37,335 bases of DNA from positions 1 to 37,335 of the forward strand of contig JAGLEB010000133.1 of the NCBI GenBank assembly GCA_023145275.1, read 5' to 3'. Numbering within the stretch: position 1 is the stretch's first letter; the number at the start of each line of letters is the position of its first letter. Positions 26,885 through 34,718 of the stretch are shown piece by piece. The DNA is from Flavobacteriales bacterium (GTDB taxonomy: Bacteria > Bacteroidota > Bacteroidia > Flavobacteriales > JADGDT01). The notes below the pieces were generated by a model. That model did not search any database and was not told the origin of the DNA. It saw only the letters and a list, made by a program, of their open reading frames with translations. A program made the position numbers and the translations under genes.

Positions 26885-28006
26885 TTAAACTCCAATCATC
26901 ACTGGCATAACTAGCATTAAAATCTTTTCTCCTTCATCTAGTCCATCAGCAGGAGTAAGTATTCCAGCTCTATTTGGTGCCGACATTTCAAGAGTGATAT
27001 GTGTTGATTCTAGAGCGTTAAGCATCTCAATTAAGAACCTTGAGTTAAAGCCAATTTGCATATCTTCTCCTTGGTAGTCACACGAAAGTCTTTCGTCCGC
27101 TTTATTTGAGTAATCAAGATCTTCCGCTGAAATCTGCAATTCAGAACCTGCAATATTAAGCTTAATTTGATGAGTAGTTTTATTTGAAAAAATAGATACA
27201 CGCTTTACCGAGCTGAGGAAACTATTTCTATCAAGAGTTAATACATTAGGGTTTTGTTTTGGTATAACAGCTTCGTAGTTAGGGTATTTACCATCGATAA
27301 GTCTACAAATTAGTTCAATGTTGTTTATTGAGAATTTGGCATTCGAAACATTATATTCAACAAGAACATCATTATCCGTAGATCCTAAAATATTTCTCAA
27401 AATATTTAATGGCTTCTTTGGCATAATAAAATCTGCATTCTCTTCTGCCACAGCGTCAGTACGCTCGTATTTAACAAGTTTATGAGCATCGGTAGCAACA
27501 AAGGTCATCCCTTCTGGCGAGAATGAAAAATATACTCCCGACATAACAGGGCGCAAATCGTCATTACCAGTAGCGAAAATAGTTTTTGATATTGCTGTAT
27601 TAAGAATATTAGCAGAAATCTCAACCATTGATGGAGACTCTAAATTTACAGCATTTGGAAATTCATCTCCTTCAACGTATGCTAGTGCATATTTTCCTTG
27701 GTCAGATGAAATCTCTATTGTTTTTGTATCCTTATTTTGGATAAAAGTAAGAGGTTGATCTGGGAAAGTTTTTAAAGTATCTAATAGTAATTTTGCAGGT
27801 ATAGCTAGGATACTGTCAGTTTCTGACTCCACTTCAATACTAGCCGCCATAGTTGTTTCAAGGTCGGAAGATGTGATTGTTAGAGTAGAATCTTTAATCT
27901 CAAAAAGAAAATTATCGAGAATTGGCAAGGTGTTATTGCTACTAATTACACCTCCTAAAACCTGTAGATGCTTAAGTAATAATGAACTAGAAACTAGAAA
28001 CTTCAT
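26885..28006 (-). CDS. dnaN: DNA polymerase III beta subunit (sliding clamp)
   Basis: A 373-residue ring-forming clamp that holds replicative polymerase on DNA. The N-terminus MKFLVSSSLLLKHLQVLGGV, the LPILDNFLFEI strand, the FATGNDDLRPVMSGVYF motif linking to domain 2, and the C-terminal ILMLVMPVMI (the usual P-M-R-L tail region) identify it. Three clamp domains of about 120 residues account for the length. The gene is not near dnaA or an origin here; it sits after the gldF-gldG fusion, the order I recall in flavobacteria. A perfect -7 box in the 110-base gap upstream suggests its own promoter, and a strong terminator follows. Confidence 0.97.
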   Translation of the reverse strand: MKFLVSSSLLLKHLQVLGGVISSNNTLPILDNFLFEIKDSTLTITSSDLETTMAASIEVESETDSILAIPAKLLLDTLKTFPDQPLTFIQNKDTKTIEISSDQGKYALAYVEGDEFPNAVNLESPSMVEISANILNTAISKTIFATGNDDLRPVMSGVYFSFSPEGMTFVATDAHKLVKYERTDAVAEENADFIMPKKPLNILRNILGSTDNDVLVEYNVSNAKFSINNIELICRLIDGKYPNYEAVIPKQNPNVLTLDRNSFLSSVKRVSIFSNKTTHQIKLNIAGSELQISAEDLDYSNKADERLSCDYQGEDMQIGFNSRFLIEMLNALESTHITLEMSAPNRAGILTPADGLDEGEKILMLVMPVMIGV

Positions 28007-28088
28007 GTATGTTATATTTATCAGAAAAAATTTATATCAAAAAATGATGTGCTCAAGATAATCAAAAACTATTATGATTAGTTAATTA

Positions 28089-28096
28089 CAAATATA
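28089..28096 (-). promoter_or_regulatory. -7 box TATATTTG for dnaN
   Basis: Reads TATATTTG on the - strand, a perfect match to TAnnTTTG, about 83 bases upstream of the dnaN ATG and within the gap after gldF-gldG. A correctly spaced -33 TTG is not clear. Confidence 0.5.
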
Positions 28097-28116
28097 AAAT
28101 ATTAACAAAAAATGAG

Positions 28117-30525
28117 TTAATTAATTTTATACTTTCTCATCCTTCGAAAACCAAATAAAATTGCAAAGATTAATAGCAACAGTAAAGGTGCAAAAATATT
28201 TAATAGCTGCCAAAAAGTTTTCTCTTTTTGGATTCTATTCTTGTCTAAGAGTCTAAGTGTAACTTCTTTTCTCTTAATATTTAATAATCCTTCATCGTCT
28301 AATAGGTAATTTATTGAATTGTAAATCAATTCGTCATTACCGTATTGTTGATTAAACCATTTGTCATAACCTAAGGGCAATGCTTGTCCATTTTGAAATT
28401 GATTTGCGATGACATCACCATCAGAATAAACAATCATTTTATTCTCAATGCTGCTTTTCAAATATTTCGATGGTGTAAACGGTAATATTCTATTGTGATA
28501 TGCCGAACTAAAATTACCCTCGAGGAGTAGGCCTAAAATTTTCTTTCCAGAATTATAATCTTTTTCGTTTATTGGCTCTTGAGCATCTCTAAAGTCAATA
28601 TAATTTGGGACTCCAAAAATCTTGGTATATTTCGATGTTTCGAGGAGTACGGTTTTACGTACATTTAAACTCAAAATAGTATCTATAGTTGATGCAAACT
28701 GAAACTTTACTGCCTCAATATTTTTCACTATCGGATTATTTGTACTAGGTATAGCTAGAGGAAAAAATGGCCAAGGAACTGTGTGGTATTGCACATTGTT
28801 GCCCAAATTGCCACTTGCAAGCTTTATTGGTGCGTATTGTAGATCTTTAACGAGGTCAGCATTTACTCTAAACCCATATTTAAAAAGCATGTTGCTCAGG
28901 TTTAATTCTCGTGGAAAAGCAAGCATCTTTCCATCTTTTAGTAACGAATCCATATCTGCAAATACTCCGTCAAGAAGCCACATGCTTTTGCCTCCTTGCA
29001 TTATATACTGGTCTATTAGCAATTTTTCTTTCTCACTAAAAGTTTTCCCAGGCTTGATGACAATTAGAGCTTGGAAGTTTTTCATCAAGTTTTCTAGCTC
29101 TAGGGTTGTAGTACTAGTAGACAAGTTTAATTTTTCGAAATTATAATATTCGTATTGATTTTTCAGGAAATCTGTAATATATGCATCGTTAAGTTCGTTG
29201 TGCCCCTTGAGTATTGCTATTCGAGGTTTTATAGTTGTATTAATCTTGTTAATTGCATCTATAAGGGCATATTCTATATTTTCAATAGAGTTGTTTAATT
29301 GTCGTTCGGGTGATTGTCCAATTTTGCTTTTCAGAAGGTTTACTTTTATAGTTTTACCATTCTTCTTTACTAATGCCCATGGGAAAACGTATTTAGATTT
29401 ATGCTCTCCCTTCTTGTTAATTTCAATATTTATAGGGTTTATTCCTTTGGCACTAAGTTCTTCCGTAATATTCTGGCGTTGTTTATTATTCTTGTCTTGA
29501 AATGGATCAATAAACGAATACGTTATATTGGAGTTATAATCTCTAAAATCGTCTAGAGTTCTTTTTACTTCAGATTCTAACTGTTTAAATCCAGAAGGAT
29601 TATCTCCAGTAAGTAAAACTTGAATATTTATATTTCCATCTATATTTTGTATTATATCAATACTCTGTTCTTTTATAGTGTATTTTTTGTCAGATGTGAA
29701 ATCTACTTTGAATACGAATAATGATAAAAGATAGTTTACACCTACTATAATAGCTAGGTAGGTGAATATTTGTTTAATGTCTGATTTACGTTTCTTTGTA
29801 TTCCAACTTATTCTTTTTAATTGCAAAATTGCAAATGATGAGAATAGTATAATTATGCTGAAGAAGTAGACAATATCACTTAGTTTTATAACACCTCGGC
29901 TAATACTTGCAAAATGTTTCATCATTCCAAAATATCTTACAATAAAGTTTCCTAAAAAATCTATTCTGGCAATTAAATCAAATGCATAATAGAATAATAC
30001 AGAAATGATTACGGCTGTAATAAAACTAGTTATTTGGTTGTTAGATAAAGTAGAGCTAAACATTCCGATTGCTGTAAATGCCCCAGAAATTAGAACAAGA
30101 CCTATATATGATGCCGTGATTGCACCAATATCTATTTTTCCAACAGGTAAAGAAAGTTGATAAATTGAATAAACATATATAAGAGTAGGTATTAGAGCTA
30201 ATAGAACTAAAGCTAATGTCGCAAAAAATTTAGCAAAGTATATTTTGCTCTCTTTAATTGGATGAGTGAGCAATAGTTCGAGGGTTCCTTGTCTTTTCTC
30301 TTCAGAAATCATGCCCATTGTTAGAGCTGGAATTAGGAAGATAAAAAACCATGGAGTTATTCGAAAAAAACTATCAAGGCTAGCATATCCATTGTTTAAT
30401 ATGTTATAATTTCCCTCGAAATACCAAAAAAACAAACCGTTTACTAGTAGGAATACAGATAGAACCAAATAACCTATGGCCGAAGAAAAGAATTTATTTA
30501 TTTCTCGCTTGAAAATTGCAAACAT
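28117..30525 (-). CDS. gldFG: GldF-GldG fusion: gliding-associated ABC permease plus auxiliary domain
   Basis: An 802-residue protein that joins two proteins encoded separately in Flavobacterium johnsoniae. Residues 1-~240 are the GldF ABC-2 permease (MFAIFKREINKFFSSAIGYL, MISEEKRQGTLELLLTHPI, six membrane helices). Residues ~250-802 are GldG: a membrane helix (LAIIVGVNYLLSLFVF), a large periplasmic DUF4350/IFT-like domain with KYTIKEQSIDII, IAILKGHNEL and GGKSMWLLDG, and a final membrane anchor (LLLLLIFAILFGFRRMRKY). The open frame is uninterrupted across the junction, so this is a fusion and not two genes. Together with the ATPase GldA the complex is associated with gliding and T9SS in flavobacteria; gldA is not in the window. 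It is cotranscribed with the two upstream genes (21-base gap). Confidence 0.9.
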   Translation of the reverse strand: MFAIFKREINKFFSSAIGYLVLSVFLLVNGLFFWYFEGNYNILNNGYASLDSFFRITPWFFIFLIPALTMGMISEEKRQGTLELLLTHPIKESKIYFAKFFATLALVLLALIPTLIYVYSIYQLSLPVGKIDIGAITASYIGLVLISGAFTAIGMFSSTLSNNQITSFITAVIISVLFYYAFDLIARIDFLGNFIVRYFGMMKHFASISRGVIKLSDIVYFFSIIILFSSFAILQLKRISWNTKKRKSDIKQIFTYLAIIVGVNYLLSLFVFKVDFTSDKKYTIKEQSIDIIQNIDGNINIQVLLTGDNPSGFKQLESEVKRTLDDFRDYNSNITYSFIDPFQDKNNKQRQNITEELSAKGINPINIEINKKGEHKSKYVFPWALVKKNGKTIKVNLLKSKIGQSPERQLNNSIENIEYALIDAINKINTTIKPRIAILKGHNELNDAYITDFLKNQYEYYNFEKLNLSTSTTTLELENLMKNFQALIVIKPGKTFSEKEKLLIDQYIMQGGKSMWLLDGVFADMDSLLKDGKMLAFPRELNLSNMLFKYGFRVNADLVKDLQYAPIKLASGNLGNNVQYHTVPWPFFPLAIPSTNNPIVKNIEAVKFQFASTIDTILSLNVRKTVLLETSKYTKIFGVPNYIDFRDAQEPINEKDYNSGKKILGLLLEGNFSSAYHNRILPFTPSKYLKSSIENKMIVYSDGDVIANQFQNGQALPLGYDKWFNQQYGNDELIYNSINYLLDDEGLLNIKRKEVTLRLLDKNRIQKEKTFWQLLNIFAPLLLLLIFAILFGFRRMRKYKIN

Positions 30526-30546
30526 TGTATTGTAGATAGTTATTTT

Positions 30547-30840
30547 TTATAAAACCTCTTCTTGTATTAGTGTCCATGCTTCTGGTTTGTCGCTGAACAT
30601 CTTTTTTGTAATGCTCCAAATTCCCTTAAAAAGATCAGAATTTCGATAATTGTTAAGACAGGACTCATCATCCCAGAAACTGTAGGTCATGAAAACATTT
30701 CCTTGATCTTTCATCCTTAAAAGCTCTAGATGCTTACACCCTTTAAATTCTCGTATCTGATTTTTTGTTTGATGAAAATTTTCTAGAAAATCATCTATTT
30801 TATCTATGTCAAATGAGAGCTTCACAATTCGTGTAATCAT
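30547..30840 (-). CDS. ABM-domain (antibiotic biosynthesis monooxygenase-like) small protein
   Basis: A 97-residue cytoplasmic protein of the dimeric alpha-beta barrel superfamily. The pattern fits: an N-terminal strand (MITRIVKLSFDI), a helix, the central GCKHLELLRMKD strand, then VFMTYSFWDDESCLNNYRNS leading to a second helix. Members include quinol monooxygenases and heme-degrading enzymes, but many have no known activity, and nothing here fixes the substrate. Its ATG directly abuts the stop of the SAM-enzyme gene (TAG-ATG), so the two are translationally coupled, and gldF-gldG follows 21 bases later. This gene is usually found at this position in related genomes, as far as I recall. Confidence 0.8.
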   Translation of the reverse strand: MITRIVKLSFDIDKIDDFLENFHQTKNQIREFKGCKHLELLRMKDQGNVFMTYSFWDDESCLNNYRNSDLFKGIWSITKKMFSDKPEAWTLIQEEVL

Positions 30841-31668
30841 CTATTTTGAAAAATTAATCGTTACAGAGTCATGGTATTTTAACCCTAATAGGGTAGAGGC
30901 TCCTCCAACAGTTTTTAAATTACTTCGATAGATAGCAACTTCAAGGAAGCCGGCAGAATTAAATAAGACTAACTTCTTTCCATCTTTAGTCTCCCTTACT
31001 TCAGAATCGAAATTCTCGATGTCGTTGTATTTATTCTGAATAGAATTCCACTTGTGATTTCTAGCAGTAATCTCGAAATTAGTATTATTACCCTTAACAG
31101 TGTTGAAATAATTTCGAGTAATGTTAGTAACCACATTCCCATAATTGTCAATATATACAACGCTACCAATTAGTTTATTACCATCATCAGATAACATTGG
31201 AGCCATAACTTTTAGCTCTTTAGGGTTTGGAAGTACTTTACCTATTACCTCCATTTTTCCACCTCTAGCTAAATGACATGCTGCTCGTACTAGTGTAGAA
31301 TTAGAACAAGCTTCATTCTCGTCAATAATTGTTATCTCATAAACTGTATAGTCAGAGATTTCGTAGGTAAGAAAAGAAAGAATACCATTATCGGCAGAAA
31401 CAAAGTATTGATTTTCTATTCTAGCTACAATTAGTTTGTTATGACGACTGTACTCAACATCTACAGAAATAATATTTACAGTGTTTTTTGGGAAGCTTTT
31501 AATAGCATTTCGTACTATATATGCTGTCTCAATTAAGTTGAATGGAGATATTTGATGCGAAACATCAATAATGTTTACATTTGGTAATTCAGAAAGTATT
31601 GCACCTTTCATTGCTGCGACGTGGAAGTCTTTTAATCCTAAATCACTTGTTAATGTAATGATTGCCAT
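30841..31668 (-). CDS. SAM hydroxide adenosyltransferase-like protein (DUF62/chlorinase-fluorinase superfamily)
   Basis: A 275-residue cytoplasmic protein of the family that splits S-adenosylmethionine with water to adenosine and methionine, related to fluorinase and SalL. The N-terminus MAIITLTSDLGLKDFHVAAM carries the TSDxG motif with the first substrate-binding aspartate. IIDVSHQISPFN, IISVDVE and FVSADNGILSFL are further family blocks, and GSVVYIDNYGNVVTNI opens the C-terminal beta-barrel domain. The usual VDPGVG-x-x-R loop reads VDVEYSRHNK, so the classical Asp-Arg spacing is altered. Length is normal. First gene of the unit with the ABM gene and gldF-gldG. Confidence 0.87.
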   Translation of the reverse strand: MAIITLTSDLGLKDFHVAAMKGAILSELPNVNIIDVSHQISPFNLIETAYIVRNAIKSFPKNTVNIISVDVEYSRHNKLIVARIENQYFVSADNGILSFLTYEISDYTVYEITIIDENEACSNSTLVRAACHLARGGKMEVIGKVLPNPKELKVMAPMLSDDGNKLIGSVVYIDNYGNVVTNITRNYFNTVKGNNTNFEITARNHKWNSIQNKYNDIENFDSEVRETKDGKKLVLFNSAGFLEVAIYRSNLKTVGGASTLLGLKYHDSVTINFSK

Positions 31669-31831
31669 TTACTTATATTGTAGCTTGAGTTGTGTGTTTA
31701 ATAAACGTAAATGTATTAAAACTACTTCTTAATATTGCCTTATTATTTAGGGAAAATTAAAAAATATATTAACAAGTATAATTTTATGGATAATGTTACT
31801 TTTATAATGTTAAATTATATCTAGAAAACCT

Positions 31832-33772
31832 ATGAGAAACATATACTTACTATTATTTAATATTCTTTTTAGCTTATTATCATTTGCTCAAGAAAAGGAG
31901 AATACTGTGAAGTTTTCGACTAGAACACCTCGAAACACGATAGAAACTTTTCAGGCTTATTTAAGCAATAATAACTACGACACTGAAAAAGTATCTTATA
32001 TTTTAGATGGCCCCTATTCTCAAGAAAAAAAGAGTTCATTAGTTGTAAGTTTAAAATCTTTACTTAAAAGATATGGACAGCTAGATATTGAAGAAATACC
32101 GGATAAGCGACGTTATCGAAACTCAGATGATGAATTCAAATATATTCTATACCCTAAACATTCTCAAGTATATCTTGAAAGAGTTAGAGGGAAGTGGCTG
32201 TTTTCAGAGGAAACTGTTTCAAAAATTGATCAATTATATCACATAGAGTTAAGAAAAAATTATAAAAGGAATAGTAAAGATGTATTACCTAAAACTAATA
32301 AAATAGACTCTTTGATTGGTAAGTTTTCTATGAAGACACCCTATCAGACTATATATTCACACATCTTATTTGTACAGGACTCAACTTTCAGACCTGAATA
32401 TCTTGAGCAGTTAATAAATACTGATAAAAGTGCTAGCAAGGCAGAACGTGTAGAAAAGGCCATAAAAATATTTCAGTTTTATTTAGGAGCAAATGAAAGA
32501 TGGATACATATTGAAGATGTACCTGATGAGCCTAATTATATCGATACTTTAAGCGGAAAACATATATTTATTATTAACCCCAAAGTTCCAGAATTATTTT
32601 TGGAGAAGGTTGGTAAAAATTGGAAATATTCGCTTACAACTTCTGAAATGATTGAAGAAATGCACGAAGCTGTATATCCGATAGGTGCTGATGCTGTATT
32701 TTCATTTGGAACCTATTTCAAAAACCTTGTTGGGTCAAATTATGGTAGTAAAGTACTATTTGATATGAAGCTTTATCAGGTGGTGATGCTTTTGTTTTTC
32801 ATTGTTGTTTTTATCCTATTTTTCTTAATAATGAGATTTATTATTAGGCTTTTAATTTTTAAAATTTTCCGAGATAAAAGTTTAGCAACAATATACTATA
32901 AGGTTACAGTCGCATTATTCTTAGTGATTTACAGTGTTTGGAATTTGATTTTTATTCCTGCAATTCAATTGCCTGGAGACGTGCATTTTGTGTTAAAGAA
33001 AATATTAGTGACATTGTATGTCATTTCTCTTACAAATTTGAGTTTGCACCTTACAGATATATGGTTTAGGTTTATGACTCGAAATGAGCCTATAGATACA
33101 ATGACGGCTAAGAAAGGAGCGTACACATTTGCCGTGGCAATTATTAAAGGAATACTGATAATTATTGGAGCTTTCTTTTTTGTTGAAAAGCTAGGATATA
33201 ATGTTACAGGGCTTCTAACAGGTATATCGATTGGAGGTTTTGCTGTTGCGCTTGGTGCTCAGGAAACTATTAAAAATTTCTTTGGATCTATAATGATATT
33301 TCTAGATAAACCATTTCAAGTCGGCGATTGGGTAAGTGTTGAAAAAGAAGAGGGTATCGTTGAAGAGGTAGGACTTAGAACCACTAAAATCAGGACATTT
33401 TATAATTCATTAGTGATAATACCGAATAGTCAGGTTGCAAATATTACTATTGATAATTTTGAAAAAAGAAATTTTAGAAGATATAAAACTTACTTTAAGT
33501 TTCCACTTGATGTAGATGTTGAAAAACTTGAAGAGTTGATTAAGTCAATGGAAGAGCTTGTAAAGCAGCATCCAAATACGAGGAAAGACTTTTTTCAAAT
33601 TAAAGTTAATAGTATAGGAATGTATTCTATAGATATTTTGTTTTATGTATTCTTTAGAGTTCCAAATTGGAGTACAGAGTTAGAGTCAAGACACGAATTA
33701 ATTATGTCTGTGATGAAACTTGCAAAGGAACACGGTATTAAGTTTGCTTTACCACCAAACGTATCAGTTTGA
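31832..33772 (+). CDS. MscS-family mechanosensitive ion channel with periplasmic N-terminal domain
   Basis: A 646-residue inner-membrane channel that opens under membrane tension. It begins with a signal peptide (MRNIYLLLFNILFSLLSFAQ), then a periplasmic domain of about 270 residues made of two related halves: SFSTRTPRNTIETFQAYL-like and SMKTPYQTIYSHILFVQ segments each followed by IEDVPDEPNY or IEEIPDKRRY. Four to five membrane helices follow from about residue 315. The pore helix and MscS beta domain are recognisable in GISIGGFAVALGAQETIKNF, FLDKPFQVGDWV, LRTTKIRTFYNSLVIIPNS and the C-terminal alpha/beta domain. Single gene with a strong terminator. Confidence 0.92.
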   Translation: MRNIYLLLFNILFSLLSFAQEKENTVKFSTRTPRNTIETFQAYLSNNNYDTEKVSYILDGPYSQEKKSSLVVSLKSLLKRYGQLDIEEIPDKRRYRNSDDEFKYILYPKHSQVYLERVRGKWLFSEETVSKIDQLYHIELRKNYKRNSKDVLPKTNKIDSLIGKFSMKTPYQTIYSHILFVQDSTFRPEYLEQLINTDKSASKAERVEKAIKIFQFYLGANERWIHIEDVPDEPNYIDTLSGKHIFIINPKVPELFLEKVGKNWKYSLTTSEMIEEMHEAVYPIGADAVFSFGTYFKNLVGSNYGSKVLFDMKLYQVVMLLFFIVVFILFFLIMRFIIRLLIFKIFRDKSLATIYYKVTVALFLVIYSVWNLIFIPAIQLPGDVHFVLKKILVTLYVISLTNLSLHLTDIWFRFMTRNEPIDTMTAKKGAYTFAVAIIKGILIIIGAFFFVEKLGYNVTGLLTGISIGGFAVALGAQETIKNFFGSIMIFLDKPFQVGDWVSVEKEEGIVEEVGLRTTKIRTFYNSLVIIPNSQVANITIDNFEKRNFRRYKTYFKFPLDVDVEKLEELIKSMEELVKQHPNTRKDFFQIKVNSIGMYSIDILFYVFFRVPNWSTELESRHELIMSVMKLAKEHGIKFALPPNVSV

Positions 33773-33783
33773 TAAATGAAAAT

Positions 33784-33820
33784 AAAAAAGCTGGAGATAA
33801 ATCTTATCTCCAGCTTTTTT
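33784..33820 (+). terminator. Intrinsic terminator after the MscS gene
   Basis: A perfect 17-bp stem: AAAAAAGCTGGAGATAA (33784-33800) and its complement (33804-33820) around a three-base loop, ending in six T, 12 bases after the MscS stop. Confidence 0.95.
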
Positions 33821-33837
33821 ATTTAAATAAAGGATTT

Positions 33838-34046
33838 ATACCAACTACATCATGAAATGACTTATAATACCTTTGCTTTTTTCCTTTATGGTTTATATAA
33901 AATTTCTTTACTCACAAATTATAATATTTTTTTCGAGTTCGTGAATCTATGATTTCGTAGCTTATGCTATGCAACAAATTTAATACTCTCATAAATAAAA
34001 AATACTTTGATTTTATTTAAACGCCTTTTCATAAGGCAGTTGGTAT
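33838..34046. repeat. MITE-like dispersed repeat, copy B (intact ends)
   Basis: A 209-base element with perfect 9-base terminal inverted repeats, ATACCAACT (33838-33846) and AGTTGGTAT (34038-34046). The similarity continues inward imperfectly for about 30 bases (CATCATGAAATGACTTATA against the complement of the right end). The interior matches copy A at 26541-26790. It has no ORF. A target duplication is uncertain; TA or TTA is possible on each side. Confidence 0.8.
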
Positions 34047-34666
34047 TAGTTGAATTCCTTTATCTCATCTTTTAGTAGCCTTGTTAACCATGTAGCTAAT
34101 TCTTTAGGACTTATGATAGATTCTTGATAATTATGCAGTATGTTTTTGTAAAGCTTAACATAATGAACTTTATCTTTTTTCTCAGCTAATTCTTGTACGG
34201 CATTAATATTATCTACAATCGCTTCATCTTCTTCTTTTGTTTCTGTATTGTAAGGTGGTGGGGAAACGACAATTATAGTAGAGTTTTCGGTAGCTATTCT
34301 CCTTACAAAGTTTACATATTCGTTTCTGTAATCTATAGGAGTAATACTCATACTATTATTAACTGTATTGATTGTAGTCGTAGATGTACCAAGTATTAAT
34401 ATAATAAAATCAGGTTCGAAATTAAGATTCACATCTCTTATACTCTTTTTACTCCCAAAATTAAAATCTATATTTAACCTGTTGTAGTCGAAATGTCCTA
34501 AAAGTTCATCATTTTTTATTTCATCGAAATATTGATAATAGTCAGGTTCTAATTCTGAAAGTTCATCAAAGTCGTCGATAAACATTATTGTTTTTAATTC
34601 AGGTTCTTGTCCAAATACAAAGAATGATATAGATAATAGGAATGTAATTAGTATAATTTTTTTCAT
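34046..34666 (-). CDS. Small secreted SGNH-hydrolase-like protein
   Basis: A 206-residue exported protein with a clear signal peptide (MKKIILITFLLSISFFVFGQ). The mature part shows an SGNH/GDSL-like layout: a first strand TIMFIDDF, the strand FIILILGTSTT where the family has the GxND block, and YRNEYVNFVRRIATENSTIIVVSPPP, typical of the strand-helix-strand before block V. The nucleophile motif GDS is replaced by IDD, the block III asparagine is absent, and no DxxH is visible, so it is probably not a standard esterase. Codon use looks like that of its neighbours. The TAA stop lies at the edge of the MITE-like repeat, suggesting that insertion set the present C-terminus. Family membership is an inference. 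Confidence 0.6.
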   Translation of the reverse strand: MKKIILITFLLSISFFVFGQEPELKTIMFIDDFDELSELEPDYYQYFDEIKNDELLGHFDYNRLNIDFNFGSKKSIRDVNLNFEPDFIILILGTSTTTINTVNNSMSITPIDYRNEYVNFVRRIATENSTIIVVSPPPYNTETKEEDEAIVDNINAVQELAEKKDKVHYVKLYKNILHNYQESIISPKELATWLTRLLKDEIKEFN

Positions 34667-34682
34667 AGAATTATAATGTTGG

Positions 34683-34718
34683 TAATACCAATTGTATTTT
34701 GATGAGCATCTGGTATTA
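34683..34718. repeat. Short palindrome TAATACCA...TGGTATTA, possible solo remnant of the MITE
   Basis: TAATACCA (34683-34690) and TGGTATTA (34711-34718) are perfect inverted copies 20 bases apart. Their termini match the ends of the dispersed repeat at 33838-34046. The right arm contains the stop codon of the next gene (34716-34718). Confidence 0.6.
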
